A DNA stretch of 63,398 nt from positions 1 to 63,398 of the forward strand of contig DASQDI010000008.1 of assembly GCA_035634255.1 (NCBI GenBank), read 5' to 3'. The notes beneath the pieces are model-generated. The model was not told the DNA's origin. It saw only the letters and a list, made by a program, of their open reading frames with translations, and ran no database searches. This DNA is from DATLMR01 sp035634255 (GTDB lineage Bacteria > Acidobacteriota > Blastocatellia > UBA7656). Shown here one piece after another: positions 43,495 through 52,998 of this stretch (position 1 is the stretch's first letter; the number at the start of each line of letters is the position of its first letter). Made by a program: the position numbers and the translations under genes.

Positions 43495-44682
43495 TCACTT
43501 CAGGGGCGGCTCGGTCCTGAAGAACTCAATGCCAGCGGCCTGCGGGGCGACATCGATGCTGGCCACAATCTTCAACGATTTGAGATCGACCACTTCGACC
43601 GTGCCGGGCTCCGAGCCGACCCCCTCGACCGAGACGAATGCGTAGCGGTCGTCGGAGGAGACGGTCGCCCCGTGAAGGACTCTCCGGCGGGTCGGGATGC
43701 GGGCAAGCTCGCGGCCGCTCCTGAGGTCGAAGACCGAGATCGACTGGTCGCGCTTGTTGGTCGCCACGAGGCGGTTGTCTTTCGTCACCGCGAGGTTGTA
43801 GACGCCCCCGCGCGCGGGCATGCGTCGCGCGACCTTCCACGCCGCGTCGATCTCGACTATCTCGTCCGACTTGTTACAAGCCACATAAATCGAGTTGCCG
43901 TCGGGTGAGGGCTGTGCCCATGTCGGAGAGCAGGAGGGGTCATTCCGTTTTGGCGGTTCCTCGCCGTGCCCGCTCATGTCGTGCGCGGAATGCTTCTGTG
44001 ATTCGTTCACGGGGGGCGGGCCGCCCTCGCCCTTCTCGCGGCCTCGCGTCAGCACGAACGAGCGCGATACCTTGAAGGTGCTCGTGTCGATCTCGACCAG
44101 ACGGTCATCCATCATGCAAACCGAGTAATGGCGGGAGCCCTGAGGGTTGATCCGCGAGCCGTGAGGCATAATGCAGGTCTTTACGCGCGCCACCTCCATC
44201 ATCAGATCGGTCGCGACGATTGAGACCGACGACGGCACCATGTCTCCATGAAGGTTGAAATTCGCGACGTAGAGGAACTGCCCGTCGCGCGTCACGTCAA
44301 CGGTCGCGGGGAAGTGGCCGAGCGTGACGCGGCCGACGACCCTGTCATCTTTTGAGGAATATTTCCAGACCGCCCCGAACGGCCTGCCGTGCCCGAGCGA
44401 GACGTAATAAAACTGTTTGTCGGGCGAAAAGACTATCCCGTGCGGCCCGTCCACGTCTATCGGCATCGCCCCGGTGGAGAACTCTTTATCGACCCGCCCG
44501 CCCCCCGGCCCGAAGCGGACGACGCTGATCTTATCCGAGGACTCCGAGAGGACGTAGACCAGATAGTCCCGGTCCGGCGGGCCCTGGGCGAACGCCCGAG
44601 TGGCTGGGGCGGCGATGAGCAGGAGGGCGGTCAGAGCCAAGGCCGGACCGCGCCCGTATGCGTTGCGTATTTTCGCGGGCAT
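43495..44682 (-). CDS. Secreted YVTN-type beta-propeller protein
   Basis: A 395-aa exported protein (signal peptide ALALTALLLIAAPATRAFA) made of beta-propeller blades of the YVTN/lactonase type (for example DYLVYVLSESSDKISVVRF, GQFLYVANFNLHG, NSIYVACNKSDEIVEID, YAFVSVEGVG). A His-rich insertion (KHSAHDMSGHGEEPP) may bind metal. I use the ATG at 44680-44682; a GTG at 44700 is also open. Function unknown; such proteins can bind ligands or act as lactonases. It lies just downstream of ribF on the same strand. Confidence 0.78.
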   Translation of the reverse strand: MPAKIRNAYGRGPALALTALLLIAAPATRAFAQGPPDRDYLVYVLSESSDKISVVRFGPGGGRVDKEFSTGAMPIDVDGPHGIVFSPDKQFYYVSLGHGRPFGAVWKYSSKDDRVVGRVTLGHFPATVDVTRDGQFLYVANFNLHGDMVPSSVSIVATDLMMEVARVKTCIMPHGSRINPQGSRHYSVCMMDDRLVEIDTSTFKVSRSFVLTRGREKGEGGPPPVNESQKHSAHDMSGHGEEPPKRNDPSCSPTWAQPSPDGNSIYVACNKSDEIVEIDAAWKVARRMPARGGVYNLAVTKDNRLVATNKRDQSISVFDLRSGRELARIPTRRRVLHGATVSSDDRYAFVSVEGVGSEPGTVEVVDLKSLKIVASIDVAPQAAGIEFFRTEPPLK

Positions 44683-44696
44683 CGGACTACATTGCC

Positions 44697-45653
44697 TCAC
44701 TTGAAATCGAAGTGGCGGCGGACAGCGCCCATATTAAAGTACCTGAGCGCGCGCCGGTAGTCGCGGTCGATCTGCGAGCGGAGCGCGTCGACGGATTCGA
44801 ACTTGATCTCGCCCCGCAGCCTGCGCAGGAACCGGACGCGGATCTTCTCCCCGTATATCTCCTTGTCGAAATCCATCACGTGAGTCTCCACGGTGATCTC
44901 AGGCTCCCCGCCGAACGTGGGCTTGTGCCCGATGTTTGTGATCGAGCACCTCCACTCCCCGTCGATCAGAGTGAGGGTCACGTAGACGCCGTTGGCCGGG
45001 ATGACGAAGTTGTGGGGCTTGAGATTGGCCGTGGCGTACTTGAGCTGGTCGCGCCCGATCCTCCTCCCTTCGAGCACCTCGCTCTCGATGCCGTAAGGCC
45101 GCCCGAGCATGCGGCGGGCGAAGTTGACGCGGCCCGCGCTGAGCAGGCGGCGGATCATGGTTGAGCTGACGCGCCGGTCCCTGACGAGGACTTCGGGCAC
45201 CTCTCCGGCCACGCGGTTCAGCCGGGAGGCGACCTGCTCAAGTAATTCGAACCTGCCTTCGCGGTTGTGGCCGAAGGCGAAGCCGTGGCCGAGGTAGACC
45301 TCGCGCGCGTCGAGGCGGCCGAAGATTATGTGGCTCAGGAAGTCGTCCGCCGACATGCGCGCGAGCTCAAGGTCGAAAGTGAGCACGACCGCCTGATCGA
45401 TGCCGAGCCTCCGCATGCCTTCCATCTTCTGCTCGAAGGTTTGAAGCAGGGGCGGGGCCGTCTCTTTGTGGAGCACGGCGCGCGGGTGCGGGTCGAAGGT
45501 GACGACGGTGGCGGGCAGGCCGGTGGCGCGCGACCTTTCGGCGACCTTGCTCATTATCTCCTGGTGAGCAAGGTGAAGGCCGTCGAAAACTCCGAACGTC
45601 AGGATCGTCGGCGTGACGATGTCGCCGCCCTCAAGGTCGCGGAAGATTCTCAT
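44697..45653 (-). CDS. ribF: Bifunctional riboflavin kinase/FAD synthetase
   Basis: Converts riboflavin to FMN and then to FAD, 318 aa. The N-terminal adenylyltransferase has TFGVFDGLHLAHQ and VVTFDPHPRAVL and YLGHGFAFGHNREG; the middle has RRVSSTMIRRLL; and the C-terminal kinase has GPTFGG-like NIGHKPTFGGE and the VMDFDKEIYGEKIRVRFLRRLRGE motif. It has normal length and order for the family. Its ATG overlaps the stop of the upstream metal hydrolase by one base (45653), so the three minus-strand genes here (46405, 45653, 44697) form a tightly coupled operon. Confidence 0.94.
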   Translation of the reverse strand: MRIFRDLEGGDIVTPTILTFGVFDGLHLAHQEIMSKVAERSRATGLPATVVTFDPHPRAVLHKETAPPLLQTFEQKMEGMRRLGIDQAVVLTFDLELARMSADDFLSHIIFGRLDAREVYLGHGFAFGHNREGRFELLEQVASRLNRVAGEVPEVLVRDRRVSSTMIRRLLSAGRVNFARRMLGRPYGIESEVLEGRRIGRDQLKYATANLKPHNFVIPANGVYVTLTLIDGEWRCSITNIGHKPTFGGEPEITVETHVMDFDKEIYGEKIRVRFLRRLRGEIKFESVDALRSQIDRDYRRALRYFNMGAVRRHFDFK

Positions 45654-46408
45654 CAGTTGGCTTCCACCTCTAATCCGTCGTATGCGATCTCGACCCCTCC
45701 GGGCAGACCCCGGCTGGTCTCCGCATGCTTTATATCATGGGATATGTGGGTGAGCAGAGCGCGCTTCGGCTTGAGGTCTTCGATGTACCCGAGCGCCTGG
45801 CCCAGAGTCAGGTGCGTCGGGTGGGCCTTGAGCCTGAGCGCGTCGATGACCAGCAGGTCGAGCCCCGTCAGGCGGTCGCAGGTCTCGTCGGGGATTACGT
45901 TGCAGTCGGTCACGTAGGCGAACCGGCCGATCCTGTACGCGGTGACGGGCAGGCGCCCGTGCATGACCGTGAGCGCCTCCACGTCGAGCCCGAACAGGCT
46001 GAACGGGCCTTCGATGCGGTGGGGGACGACTCTCGGGACTCCTGGGTAAGGCGCGGGCTCGAACACGTAGGAGTAGATGCGGCGCAGCCCCTCCCACGTG
46101 ACGCCGGTCGCGAAGCAGGGGATCGCCCCGTGGCGGAACATGATCGGCCTCGCGTCATCCAGCCCGAAGCAGTGGTCGGCGTGCGCGTGGGTGAAGAGGA
46201 TGGCGTCGAGCCGCTTCAGGCCCGCGCGGAGCGCCTGCTGCCTGAAGTCGGTCGATGCGTCGATTATGAAGTTCCGGCCCCCCTGCTCTACAAGCACGGA
46301 CGTTCGCAGGCGCTTGTCGCGCGGGTCGTCGGACAGGCAGGTACCGCAATCACACCCAACCGCCGGAACGCCGACCGATGTGCCGGTCCCGAGGAAGGTG
46401 ATCTTCAT
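45653..46408 (-). CDS. MBL-fold metal-dependent hydrolase (PhnP-like)
   Basis: A 251-aa cytoplasmic protein of the metallo-beta-lactamase superfamily. FLGTGTSVGVPAVGCDCGTC near the start, the zinc motif THAHADHCFGLDD, and the later MHGRLPV, YVTDCN and THISHDIKH residues match the PhnP/phosphoribosyl 1,2-cyclic phosphate phosphodiesterase branch, which carries a Cys-rich insert as here. Since no phosphonate genes are nearby, it may be a general phosphodiesterase. Its start overlaps the end of the DUF1844 gene by 4 bp (ATGA), and its stop overlaps the ribF start. Confidence 0.85.
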   Translation of the reverse strand: MKITFLGTGTSVGVPAVGCDCGTCLSDDPRDKRLRTSVLVEQGGRNFIIDASTDFRQQALRAGLKRLDAILFTHAHADHCFGLDDARPIMFRHGAIPCFATGVTWEGLRRIYSYVFEPAPYPGVPRVVPHRIEGPFSLFGLDVEALTVMHGRLPVTAYRIGRFAYVTDCNVIPDETCDRLTGLDLLVIDALRLKAHPTHLTLGQALGYIEDLKPKRALLTHISHDIKHAETSRGLPGGVEIAYDGLEVEAN

Positions 46409-47007
46409 CTCCTTCTTGAAAGCGAGACGAACTGCATGCGGAGGTCGGCGAGTATATTTTCGAGCAGCGCCTCTTCCTCTTTAGTGAGGTTGCCGCGCGT
46501 CTTTTCCTCGACGATCCCCAGCATATCTATCATGTGCCGGGCCGCTTCGAGGTCGACGGCTTCGGAGCCGCCCTCCGGCCCCTGGATGAGCCCAAGGTGC
46601 ATGGCCGCCTGCACCCCGAGCATGTTGAGGAGGCTCAGGAATGAAGCGTCCGGGATGCTGGACGGTTCCTTTTGCCGGGCCGCGTTGTAAGCCTTCTCCG
46701 CCGCGCCCGACATCGGGTTGGGCGAAGTCATCTCGGCCATGGCAGCCGCGCGCGGGTCTTCGGGGGACGGCGGCGCGTCGGCCTGCGCGTCGGGCCGCTT
46801 CCTGTCGGCCTCGCCCGGAAAGGATAGAACGTTCTCCGACTTCGCCTCCTCGCCGGGCGCGGGGGCCGGCTCGGCCGCCTGCGGCGCGGGCTCCGAGGGC
46901 TGCTCCGCCTCTGGCTCTTCGGCCGTTTCGCGAGGCGTGCCATCGAGGTTGAATTTCCGGCGGTCGGTTATTTTGATGCTTGGTTCTTTTTCATCCACCA
47001 TATTCAT
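46405..47007 (-). CDS. DUF1844 protein
   Basis: A 200-aa cytoplasmic protein. The N-terminal half is low-complexity and acidic/Pro-Ala-rich; the C-terminal half carries the DUF1844 domain (FLSLLNMLGVQAAMHLGLIQ, LEAARHMIDMLGIVEEKTRGNLTKEEEALLENILADLRMQFV). The family is widespread in Acidobacteriota, planctomycetes and deltaproteobacteria and has no known function. It heads the DUF1844 - MBL hydrolase - ribF operon, with 4-bp overlap to the next gene. The start ATG is the first in frame; a second is at codon 3. Confidence 0.85.
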   Translation of the reverse strand: MNMVDEKEPSIKITDRRKFNLDGTPRETAEEPEAEQPSEPAPQAAEPAPAPGEEAKSENVLSFPGEADRKRPDAQADAPPSPEDPRAAAMAEMTSPNPMSGAAEKAYNAARQKEPSSIPDASFLSLLNMLGVQAAMHLGLIQGPEGGSEAVDLEAARHMIDMLGIVEEKTRGNLTKEEEALLENILADLRMQFVSLSRRR

Positions 47008-47100
47008 TACCTTATCGTTGAGAATTTTAACCCCTTCTGAAAAAACTTATGCTAGCACAACAGGGGCGGCAGGGGACAGGGGGGCGGCAGGGGCCGGCGT

Positions 47101-47220
47101 TAGGGGTCAGTGGTCGGTGGCCGGGATTCAGGGGAGGAAGGGGATTCTATAAAGATAGCCTCTTATCATCACTGACCGCTGACTCCTGGCCACTGGTCAC
47201 TGACCCTGGTCACTGACCCT
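47101..47220. repeat. Interspersed inverted-repeat element, copy B
   Basis: It has the same centre as copy A (TATAAAGA-x-AG-x-CTCTTATCA at 47148-47168, 19 of 21 bases), flanked by GTCAGTG words on one side and CACTGACC / TGACTCCTGG words on the other. The arms are more decayed than in copy A. It sits in the gap between divergent operons, ahead of mazG. Confidence 0.6.
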
Positions 47221-47264
47221 GCCCGCTCCTTGCTCACCCGAGATCAATCATGTAGATTCGAGTC

Positions 47265-48131
47265 ATGAGTGAATCATCGAGGAAAATGGGTGGAGAGAAG
47301 TTCGACGAGCTGGTCGGGTTGATCGCGCGGCTCAGGGCGCCCGGCGGGTGCCCGTGGGACCGCGAACAGACGCACGAAAGCCTCAAGCCGATGATGCTCG
47401 AAGAGGCTTACGAAGTCGTCGAGGCCATCGACGAAGGCAACGACGAGGAGCTGGTCGGAGAGCTCGGAGACCTGCTGCTCCAGGTCGTATTCCACAGCGA
47501 CATCGCGACCGAGCAGGACCGCTTCACTATCGAAGACGTTATCGAGCGGGTCTCTTCCAAGATGATCCGCCGCCACCCGCACGTGTTCGGCGAAGATACG
47601 GCCGAAACGTCCGGCGAGGTGCTCAAGAACTGGGAGGCGATCAAGGCCGCGGAGCTGTCGGCCAAAGGCAAGGCGGTCGAAGGCGAGGGGTCGATGCTCG
47701 ACAGCGTTTCGACCAAGCTGCCCGCCGTGATGGAAGCCTTCCAGATGACGACGAAGGTCTCGCGCGTGGATTTCGACTGGCCCGACGTCGCCTCCGTCCT
47801 CGAAAAACTGGACGAGGAGGTCGACGAGTTGAAAGAGGCCGTCGCGAGCGAGTCGGCCGATCATCAGGAGATAGCCGGGGAGGTCGGGGACCTCCTCTTC
47901 GTCGCGGTCAACGTCGCGCGACTCCTGGGCGTCGACCCCGAAAGCGCGCTCAAAGCCTCCAACAGGAAGTTCCGCCGCCGCTTCCGGCACATCGAAGACC
48001 GTCTGCGCGAGCAGGGGCGAAAGCCCTCGGACTCCGACCATGTCGAGATGGACGCTTTGTGGGACGAGGCCAAGCGGATCGAGAAAGAGCGGGCCGGGAC
48101 GCCGACGGAACGCGACCTGACTTCGACATGA
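47265..48131 (+). CDS. mazG: Nucleoside triphosphate pyrophosphohydrolase MazG
   Basis: House-cleaning hydrolysis of (d)NTPs to monophosphates, 288 aa. Two MazG domains: the first with RLRAPGGCPWDREQTHESLKPMMLEEAYEVVEAI and ELGDLLLQVVFHSDIA (ExxE, ExxD metal residues), the second with FDWPDVASVLEKLDEEVDEL and EVGDLLFVAVNVARLL. The middle RHPHVFG-type segment is present. The start is the ATG at 47265. It is divergent from the DUF1844-ribF operon. Confidence 0.94.
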   Translation: MSESSRKMGGEKFDELVGLIARLRAPGGCPWDREQTHESLKPMMLEEAYEVVEAIDEGNDEELVGELGDLLLQVVFHSDIATEQDRFTIEDVIERVSSKMIRRHPHVFGEDTAETSGEVLKNWEAIKAAELSAKGKAVEGEGSMLDSVSTKLPAVMEAFQMTTKVSRVDFDWPDVASVLEKLDEEVDELKEAVASESADHQEIAGEVGDLLFVAVNVARLLGVDPESALKASNRKFRRRFRHIEDRLREQGRKPSDSDHVEMDALWDEAKRIEKERAGTPTERDLTST

Positions 48132-48264
48132 CTTCGTAAGCGGTCCTCTCGGCGGCCCGCTTGAACCGCCAGTTGCCACGGTGTTAGTATGCGGCCCGCC
48201 GGGCCTGTAACGATCTCTGAAATAGTCGTCGCGCGGAGTTGAATTTCGGACCGGAGGTTGGAAA

Positions 48265-49956
48265 TTGAGCCTGCCGCTTCTCGCTTTGGCTTTTATCGTC
48301 ATGCTCTTCGCGGCCTACCGCCTCTACGGCGGGTGGCTCGCGCGGCAACTGGCGCTGGACGACGGGACCAAGACCCCCGCGAACGAGGTGAATGACGGGG
48401 TCGATTACGTCCCGACCCGGCCCTTCTACCTGTTCGCGCAGCACTTCTCCGCCATCGCCGCGGCCGGGCCGATAGCCGGGCCGATCCTCGCCTGCCAGAC
48501 CTGGGGGTGGCTGCCGTGCCTTCTGTGGGTCAGCTTCGGCGTCGTGCTGATCGGGGCCGTTCATGACTTCAGCAGCCTCACGGCCAGCGTCCGCCACGGC
48601 GCGCGCTCGATAGCCGACATCACGCGCGAGCACCTCGGAGACCGCGCGGGCATGGCGATGATGGCCTTCATCTGGATCGCCCTCGTCTACGTCATAGTCG
48701 CCTTCGCGGACATAACGGCCGCGAGCTTCAGGGGCGGGACCGAAGAGCTTCAGGGGATGCAGGGTTTCAATCCGGGCGGGGCGGTCGCGGCGGCGAGCGT
48801 GATGTACCTCCTGCTCGCGGTAGTCATGGGCGTGGTGCAGAAGTACCTCGACCCTCCACTCTGGCTGGTCACCGTCATATTCGTCCCGGCCACGCTGGCC
48901 CTCGCGTGGTTCGGCACCAAGATTTCGAACCTCCTCATCCTCGACACGAAAGCGTGGGCGCTGTTGATACTCGCCTACTGCTGCGTCGCGTCGGTCGTGC
49001 CGGTCTGGGCGCTCCTGCAGCCGCGGGGTTACCTCGGGGGCTTCGTGCTCTACCTAGTGCTCGCGCTCGGGGTCATCGGGGTCTTCTTCGGGGGCTACGA
49101 GGTCAGCCAGCCCGCGTTCAAGAGCTGGAACGTGAGCGCGAGCATGACGGGCGCCCTCTTCCCGTTCCTGTTCGTGACCATAGCCTGCGGGGCCTGCTCG
49201 GGCTTTCACGGCCTCGTCTGCTCCGGCACCACGTCGAAGCAGGTGGACCGCGAGTCTCACATGCGCCCGGTCGGTTACGGGGCGATGCTGGCCGAGGGGT
49301 TCGTCGCGCTGATAGCGCTCGTCACGATAATGATAGCGACGCAGGTGACTACGGCCGACGGGAAGAACCTGAGCCCCGGAATCATTTATGGCAACGGCAT
49401 AGGCCGCTTCCTCACCCTCCTGATCGGTGACCAATATATCGGATTCGCGGTGACGTTCGGGGCCATGGCCTTCTCGACCTTCGTGTTCGACACGCTCGAC
49501 GTCTGCACGCGCCTCGGGCGCTACATCGTTCAGGAGTTGTTCGGCTGGCCGGGCCGCGCGGGGGCGGTGGGCGGGACGGCGCTCACGATAGCCATCCCGT
49601 TCGTGATCCTGATGCTCGCGCAGGAAGGCGGCTGGCAAAGATTCTGGACCCTGTTCGGGGCGTCGAACCAGTTGCTCGCCGCGCTCACCCTGCTTTCGAT
49701 CACGGTCTGGCTCTACAAGGCCCGCCGCCGAATCTGGTTCACGCTCTTCCCGATGATCTTCGTGCTCGTCATAACCCTGTGGTCCCTGGTGAGCCTGACC
49801 GTCGGCAGTTTCAGGAAAGCCGGGGGCTTCGACCTTGACATGATAAACGGGGTCGCTTCCGGCGCGCTGATCCTGCTGGCCCTCTTCCTCGCCTTTAAGG
49901 CCGTCGTAAAGATGCGCGGCGAGCGGGCGACCGCGCTCGCTTCCGAAGCGGCTTGA
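48265..49956 (+). CDS. cstA: Carbon starvation protein CstA (peptide/pyruvate transporter family)
   Basis: A multi-helix inner-membrane transporter, 563 aa, of the CstA family, which imports peptides or pyruvate on carbon starvation in enterobacteria (family knowledge). Signature segments are DYVPTRPFYLFAQHFSAIAAAGPIAGPILACQTWGWLP, FGVVLIGAVHDFSSL, the CGACSGFHGLVCSGTTSKQ motif and DVCTRLGRYI. It is at the shorter end of the family (the longer forms are about 700 aa). The start is TTG at 48265 with GGAGG 7 nt upstream. It ends just before the Cox-like operon. Confidence 0.93.
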   Translation: MSLPLLALAFIVMLFAAYRLYGGWLARQLALDDGTKTPANEVNDGVDYVPTRPFYLFAQHFSAIAAAGPIAGPILACQTWGWLPCLLWVSFGVVLIGAVHDFSSLTASVRHGARSIADITREHLGDRAGMAMMAFIWIALVYVIVAFADITAASFRGGTEELQGMQGFNPGGAVAAASVMYLLLAVVMGVVQKYLDPPLWLVTVIFVPATLALAWFGTKISNLLILDTKAWALLILAYCCVASVVPVWALLQPRGYLGGFVLYLVLALGVIGVFFGGYEVSQPAFKSWNVSASMTGALFPFLFVTIACGACSGFHGLVCSGTTSKQVDRESHMRPVGYGAMLAEGFVALIALVTIMIATQVTTADGKNLSPGIIYGNGIGRFLTLLIGDQYIGFAVTFGAMAFSTFVFDTLDVCTRLGRYIVQELFGWPGRAGAVGGTALTIAIPFVILMLAQEGGWQRFWTLFGASNQLLAALTLLSITVWLYKARRRIWFTLFPMIFVLVITLWSLVSLTVGSFRKAGGFDLDMINGVASGALILLALFLAFKAVVKMRGERATALASEAA

Positions 49957-50067
49957 AACCCGGCCGTCAGAGTTGTATAACAGCCTCACCTGATTCTTTG
50001 GAAGTTCTTTAGAAGCTCTTTAATATTCACTCACAGTTCTCATTAAAGCTCGGACGAGGTGACCTCG

Positions 50068-50556
50068 ATGAAAAAATCTGTCAGCATCAACGTCAACGGG
50101 ACGGCTCACCGGAGCGAGATCGAGCCGCGCCTTTTGCTGGTCCACTACCTCAGGGAAGTGCTCGGCCTGACCGGGACCCACATCGGCTGCGAGACCTCGA
50201 TCTGCGGGGCATGCACGGTGCTGATCGACGGCCAGTCGGTCAAGTCCTGCACGATGTTCGCGGTACAGGCCGACGGCGCGAACGTCACCACCATCGAAGG
50301 GCTCGCGCGCGGCGGAGAGCTTCACGCGGTGCAGGAAGGGTTCTGGGAGCGCCACGGCTTGCAGTGCGGGTACTGCACTCCCGGCATGATCATTTCGGCG
50401 GCCCAGCTTCTCGACCGCAACCCCGACCCCTCGCGCGAGGAGATACGGCACGCGCTCGAAGGCAATCTCTGCCGCTGCACGGGCTACCAGCACATAGTGG
50501 AGGCGGTCGAATACGCCGCCCGCAAGATGGCGGCTCAGGCCGCGACAGGGGATTAA
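50068..50556 (+). CDS. coxS: Molybdenum hydroxylase small [2Fe-2S] subunit (CoxS-like)
   Basis: Electron-transfer subunit of a xanthine-oxidase-family enzyme, 162 aa. Plant-ferredoxin-type cluster CETSICGACTVLIDG and the second cluster set with CGYCTPGM and LCRCTGYQ are complete. I chose the ATG at 50068; a GTG at 50059 is open. It is the first gene of coxS-coxL-coxM-coxG-like order and 25 bp from coxL. Confidence 0.92.
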   Translation: MKKSVSINVNGTAHRSEIEPRLLLVHYLREVLGLTGTHIGCETSICGACTVLIDGQSVKSCTMFAVQADGANVTTIEGLARGGELHAVQEGFWERHGLQCGYCTPGMIISAAQLLDRNPDPSREEIRHALEGNLCRCTGYQHIVEAVEYAARKMAAQAATGD

Positions 50557-50581
50557 CCCCGGAGCGTGGAGAGGAGATTCT

Positions 50582-52987
50582 ATGTCTGACAAGTATGTTG
50601 GGAAGAGGATAAAGCGCACCGAAGACCCGCGCCTGATCCAGGGCCTCGGCCATTACGTCGATGACATAAAACTGCCGGATACGCTTCACGTCGTGTTCCT
50701 GCGCTCGATGTACGCGCACGCGCGCATCACGGGCATCGACACGTCCGAGGCCGAGCACGCGCCGGGAGTCGTCGCCGTCTACACCGGCAGGGACGTGGTC
50801 GAAAAGGTCGGGCCCGTGCCCTGCGCCGGGGCTTTGCCCGGCCTGAGGGTGCCCGACTACCGCGTGCTCGCCAAAGACAAGGCCGTCTTCGTCGGCCAGC
50901 CCGTCGCCGCGGTCGTCGCGACCGACCAGTACAGCGCCCGCGACGCCCTCGACCTCATCATGGTCGATTACGAAGAGCTGCCGCCCGCCGTCGACGTCGA
51001 GGAGTCGGCCAACAACGGCCCGGTAATCTACGAAGAGTACGGCGACAACATCTCTTACAAACTCACCGCCGGGGAGGGCGACATCGAGGCCGCGCTCGCG
51101 TCGTCCGACCACGTCATCAAGCAGAGGGTCGTCCACCAGAGGCTCGCGCCCGTCGCGATGGAGGGGCGCGGGGTGCTCGCCCGGTACTACCCCGGCGAAA
51201 AAGAGCTGACCATCTGGTCCTCCACGCAGATACCGCACCTGCTCAGGACTCAGCTCGCCATAATGCTCGGCATCCCCGAGAACAAGCTGCGCGTCATCAC
51301 CCCCGAAGTGGGGGGCGGCTTCGGCTCCAAGCTGAACGTCTACGCGGAAGAGGCGATGCTCGGGTGGATATCGATGCAGCTGGGGAAGCCGGTCAAGTGG
51401 ATCGAGACGCGGCGCGAGAACATGCAGGCGACCATCCACGGGCGCGGGCAGGTCGGCTACATCGAGATCGGCTGCAAAAATGACGGCACCGTGACCGGGC
51501 TGAGGTACAACGTGTTCGCGGACCTGGGCGCTTATCATCAACTGCTCACGCCCGCGATCCCGACGCTCACGGGGCTGATGCTGTCCGGCTGCTACAAGAT
51601 CCCCGCGATCCAGATCAACATCACGGGCGTCTTCACCAACAAGATGTCTACCGACGCGTACAGGGGCGCGGGCCGGCCCGAGGCCACCTACGTCGTCGAG
51701 CGCGCGCTAGACCTCGTGGCCGCGGAGCTCGGGCTCGACGCGGTAGAAGTGAGGCGGCGGAATTTCCCCTCGCCCGATGAGTTCCCTTTCAAGACCGCGA
51801 CGGGGCTCTTCTACGACAGCGGGGAGTACGAAGGCGCTCTGCAAAAGGCGCTCGACATGGCAGGCTACGACCAGCTCCGCCAGGAACAGAAGATAGCGCG
51901 CGAACATGGGAAGATCATCGGCATCGGCGTCTCGACCTACGTGGAGATTTGCGCGCTCGGCCCGTCGCAGGCGATGCCCGCGGGCGGGTGGGAGAGCGCG
52001 ACCGTCAGGGTCGAGCCGACTGGGAAAGTGACCGTGCTCACGGGCGCGTCGCCTCACGGGCAGGGGCAGGAGACCTCCTTCGCGCAGATCGTCGCCGACC
52101 AGCTCGGCGTCCCCCTCGAAGACGTGGCGGTGATTCACGGAGACACGTCGATAGTTCAATACGGCATCGGCACCTTCGGCAGCCGCGCGACCGCCGTCGG
52201 GGGCACGGCCGTTTACATCGCCGTCGAGAAGCTGAAAGAGAAGGCCGCGAAGATCGCCGCCCACCTGCTGAAATCCGATGTCTCGAACGTCACCTTTAAA
52301 GAGGGCCGCTTCTCCAAACAGGCCACCAGAGCCGCGGCCGCCGCGGGAGAGGTGCCCGAGCCGGTGCTCCCGGCGGGGCAGGCGCCCGCCGGGGCTCTGC
52401 CCGAGCCGGACACGGAGGGGAATCACATCTCCTTGCAGGACATCGCGCTCGCCGCGCACATCGCTAAGGATTTGCCCGAGGACATGGAGCCGGGCCTTTC
52501 GGCCACTTACTTCTTCGAGCCGAAGAATTTCACGTTCCCGTTCGGCACGCACATCGTCGTGGTCGAGATCGACCGCGAGACCGGGGATTTGCAGTTTCTC
52601 CGTTACGTCGCGGTCGATGACTGCGGCAAGGTCATCAACCCCATGCTCGTGGAGGGGCAGATTCATGGGGGCATCGTGCAGGCGATGGGGCAGGCGCTAT
52701 ACGAGGAGGTCGTCTACGACGAGCAGGGCCAGCTTGTGACCGGCACGTTGATGGACTACGCCCTGCCCAAGGCTTCGACGACCCCGTGGCTTGAGCTCGA
52801 CCGCACGGAGACGCCCACCCCGGTCAACCCGATGGGAGTCAAGGGGGTGGGCGAGGCGGGGACCATCGGCGCTACGCCGGCCGTCGTCGGCGCGGTCGTC
52901 GATGCCCTCTCTCCCTTCGGGGTGCGCCATCTGGATATGCCGATCAGGCCGGAGGCGGTCTGGCGGATCGTGAATCAACAGAACTGA
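50582..52987 (+). CDS. coxL: Molybdenum hydroxylase large subunit, form-II CoxL-like
   Basis: Catalytic subunit with molybdopterin cofactor, 801 aa. GKRIKRTEDPRLIQGLGHYVDDI start, GGGFGSKLNVYAEE and the active-site loop DAYRGAGRPEATY. True form-I aerobic CO dehydrogenases carry a CSFR active-site motif; AYRGAGR is the form-II signature, so CO oxidation is doubtful and the substrate is unknown (established family distinction). The C-terminal MGVKGVGEAGTIGA motif is present. 12 bp before the FAD subunit gene. Confidence 0.92.
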   Translation: MSDKYVGKRIKRTEDPRLIQGLGHYVDDIKLPDTLHVVFLRSMYAHARITGIDTSEAEHAPGVVAVYTGRDVVEKVGPVPCAGALPGLRVPDYRVLAKDKAVFVGQPVAAVVATDQYSARDALDLIMVDYEELPPAVDVEESANNGPVIYEEYGDNISYKLTAGEGDIEAALASSDHVIKQRVVHQRLAPVAMEGRGVLARYYPGEKELTIWSSTQIPHLLRTQLAIMLGIPENKLRVITPEVGGGFGSKLNVYAEEAMLGWISMQLGKPVKWIETRRENMQATIHGRGQVGYIEIGCKNDGTVTGLRYNVFADLGAYHQLLTPAIPTLTGLMLSGCYKIPAIQINITGVFTNKMSTDAYRGAGRPEATYVVERALDLVAAELGLDAVEVRRRNFPSPDEFPFKTATGLFYDSGEYEGALQKALDMAGYDQLRQEQKIAREHGKIIGIGVSTYVEICALGPSQAMPAGGWESATVRVEPTGKVTVLTGASPHGQGQETSFAQIVADQLGVPLEDVAVIHGDTSIVQYGIGTFGSRATAVGGTAVYIAVEKLKEKAAKIAAHLLKSDVSNVTFKEGRFSKQATRAAAAAGEVPEPVLPAGQAPAGALPEPDTEGNHISLQDIALAAHIAKDLPEDMEPGLSATYFFEPKNFTFPFGTHIVVVEIDRETGDLQFLRYVAVDDCGKVINPMLVEGQIHGGIVQAMGQALYEEVVYDEQGQLVTGTLMDYALPKASTTPWLELDRTETPTPVNPMGVKGVGEAGTIGATPAVVGAVVDALSPFGVRHLDMPIRPEAVWRIVNQQN

Positions 52988-52998
52988 GAGGAGCCGAA

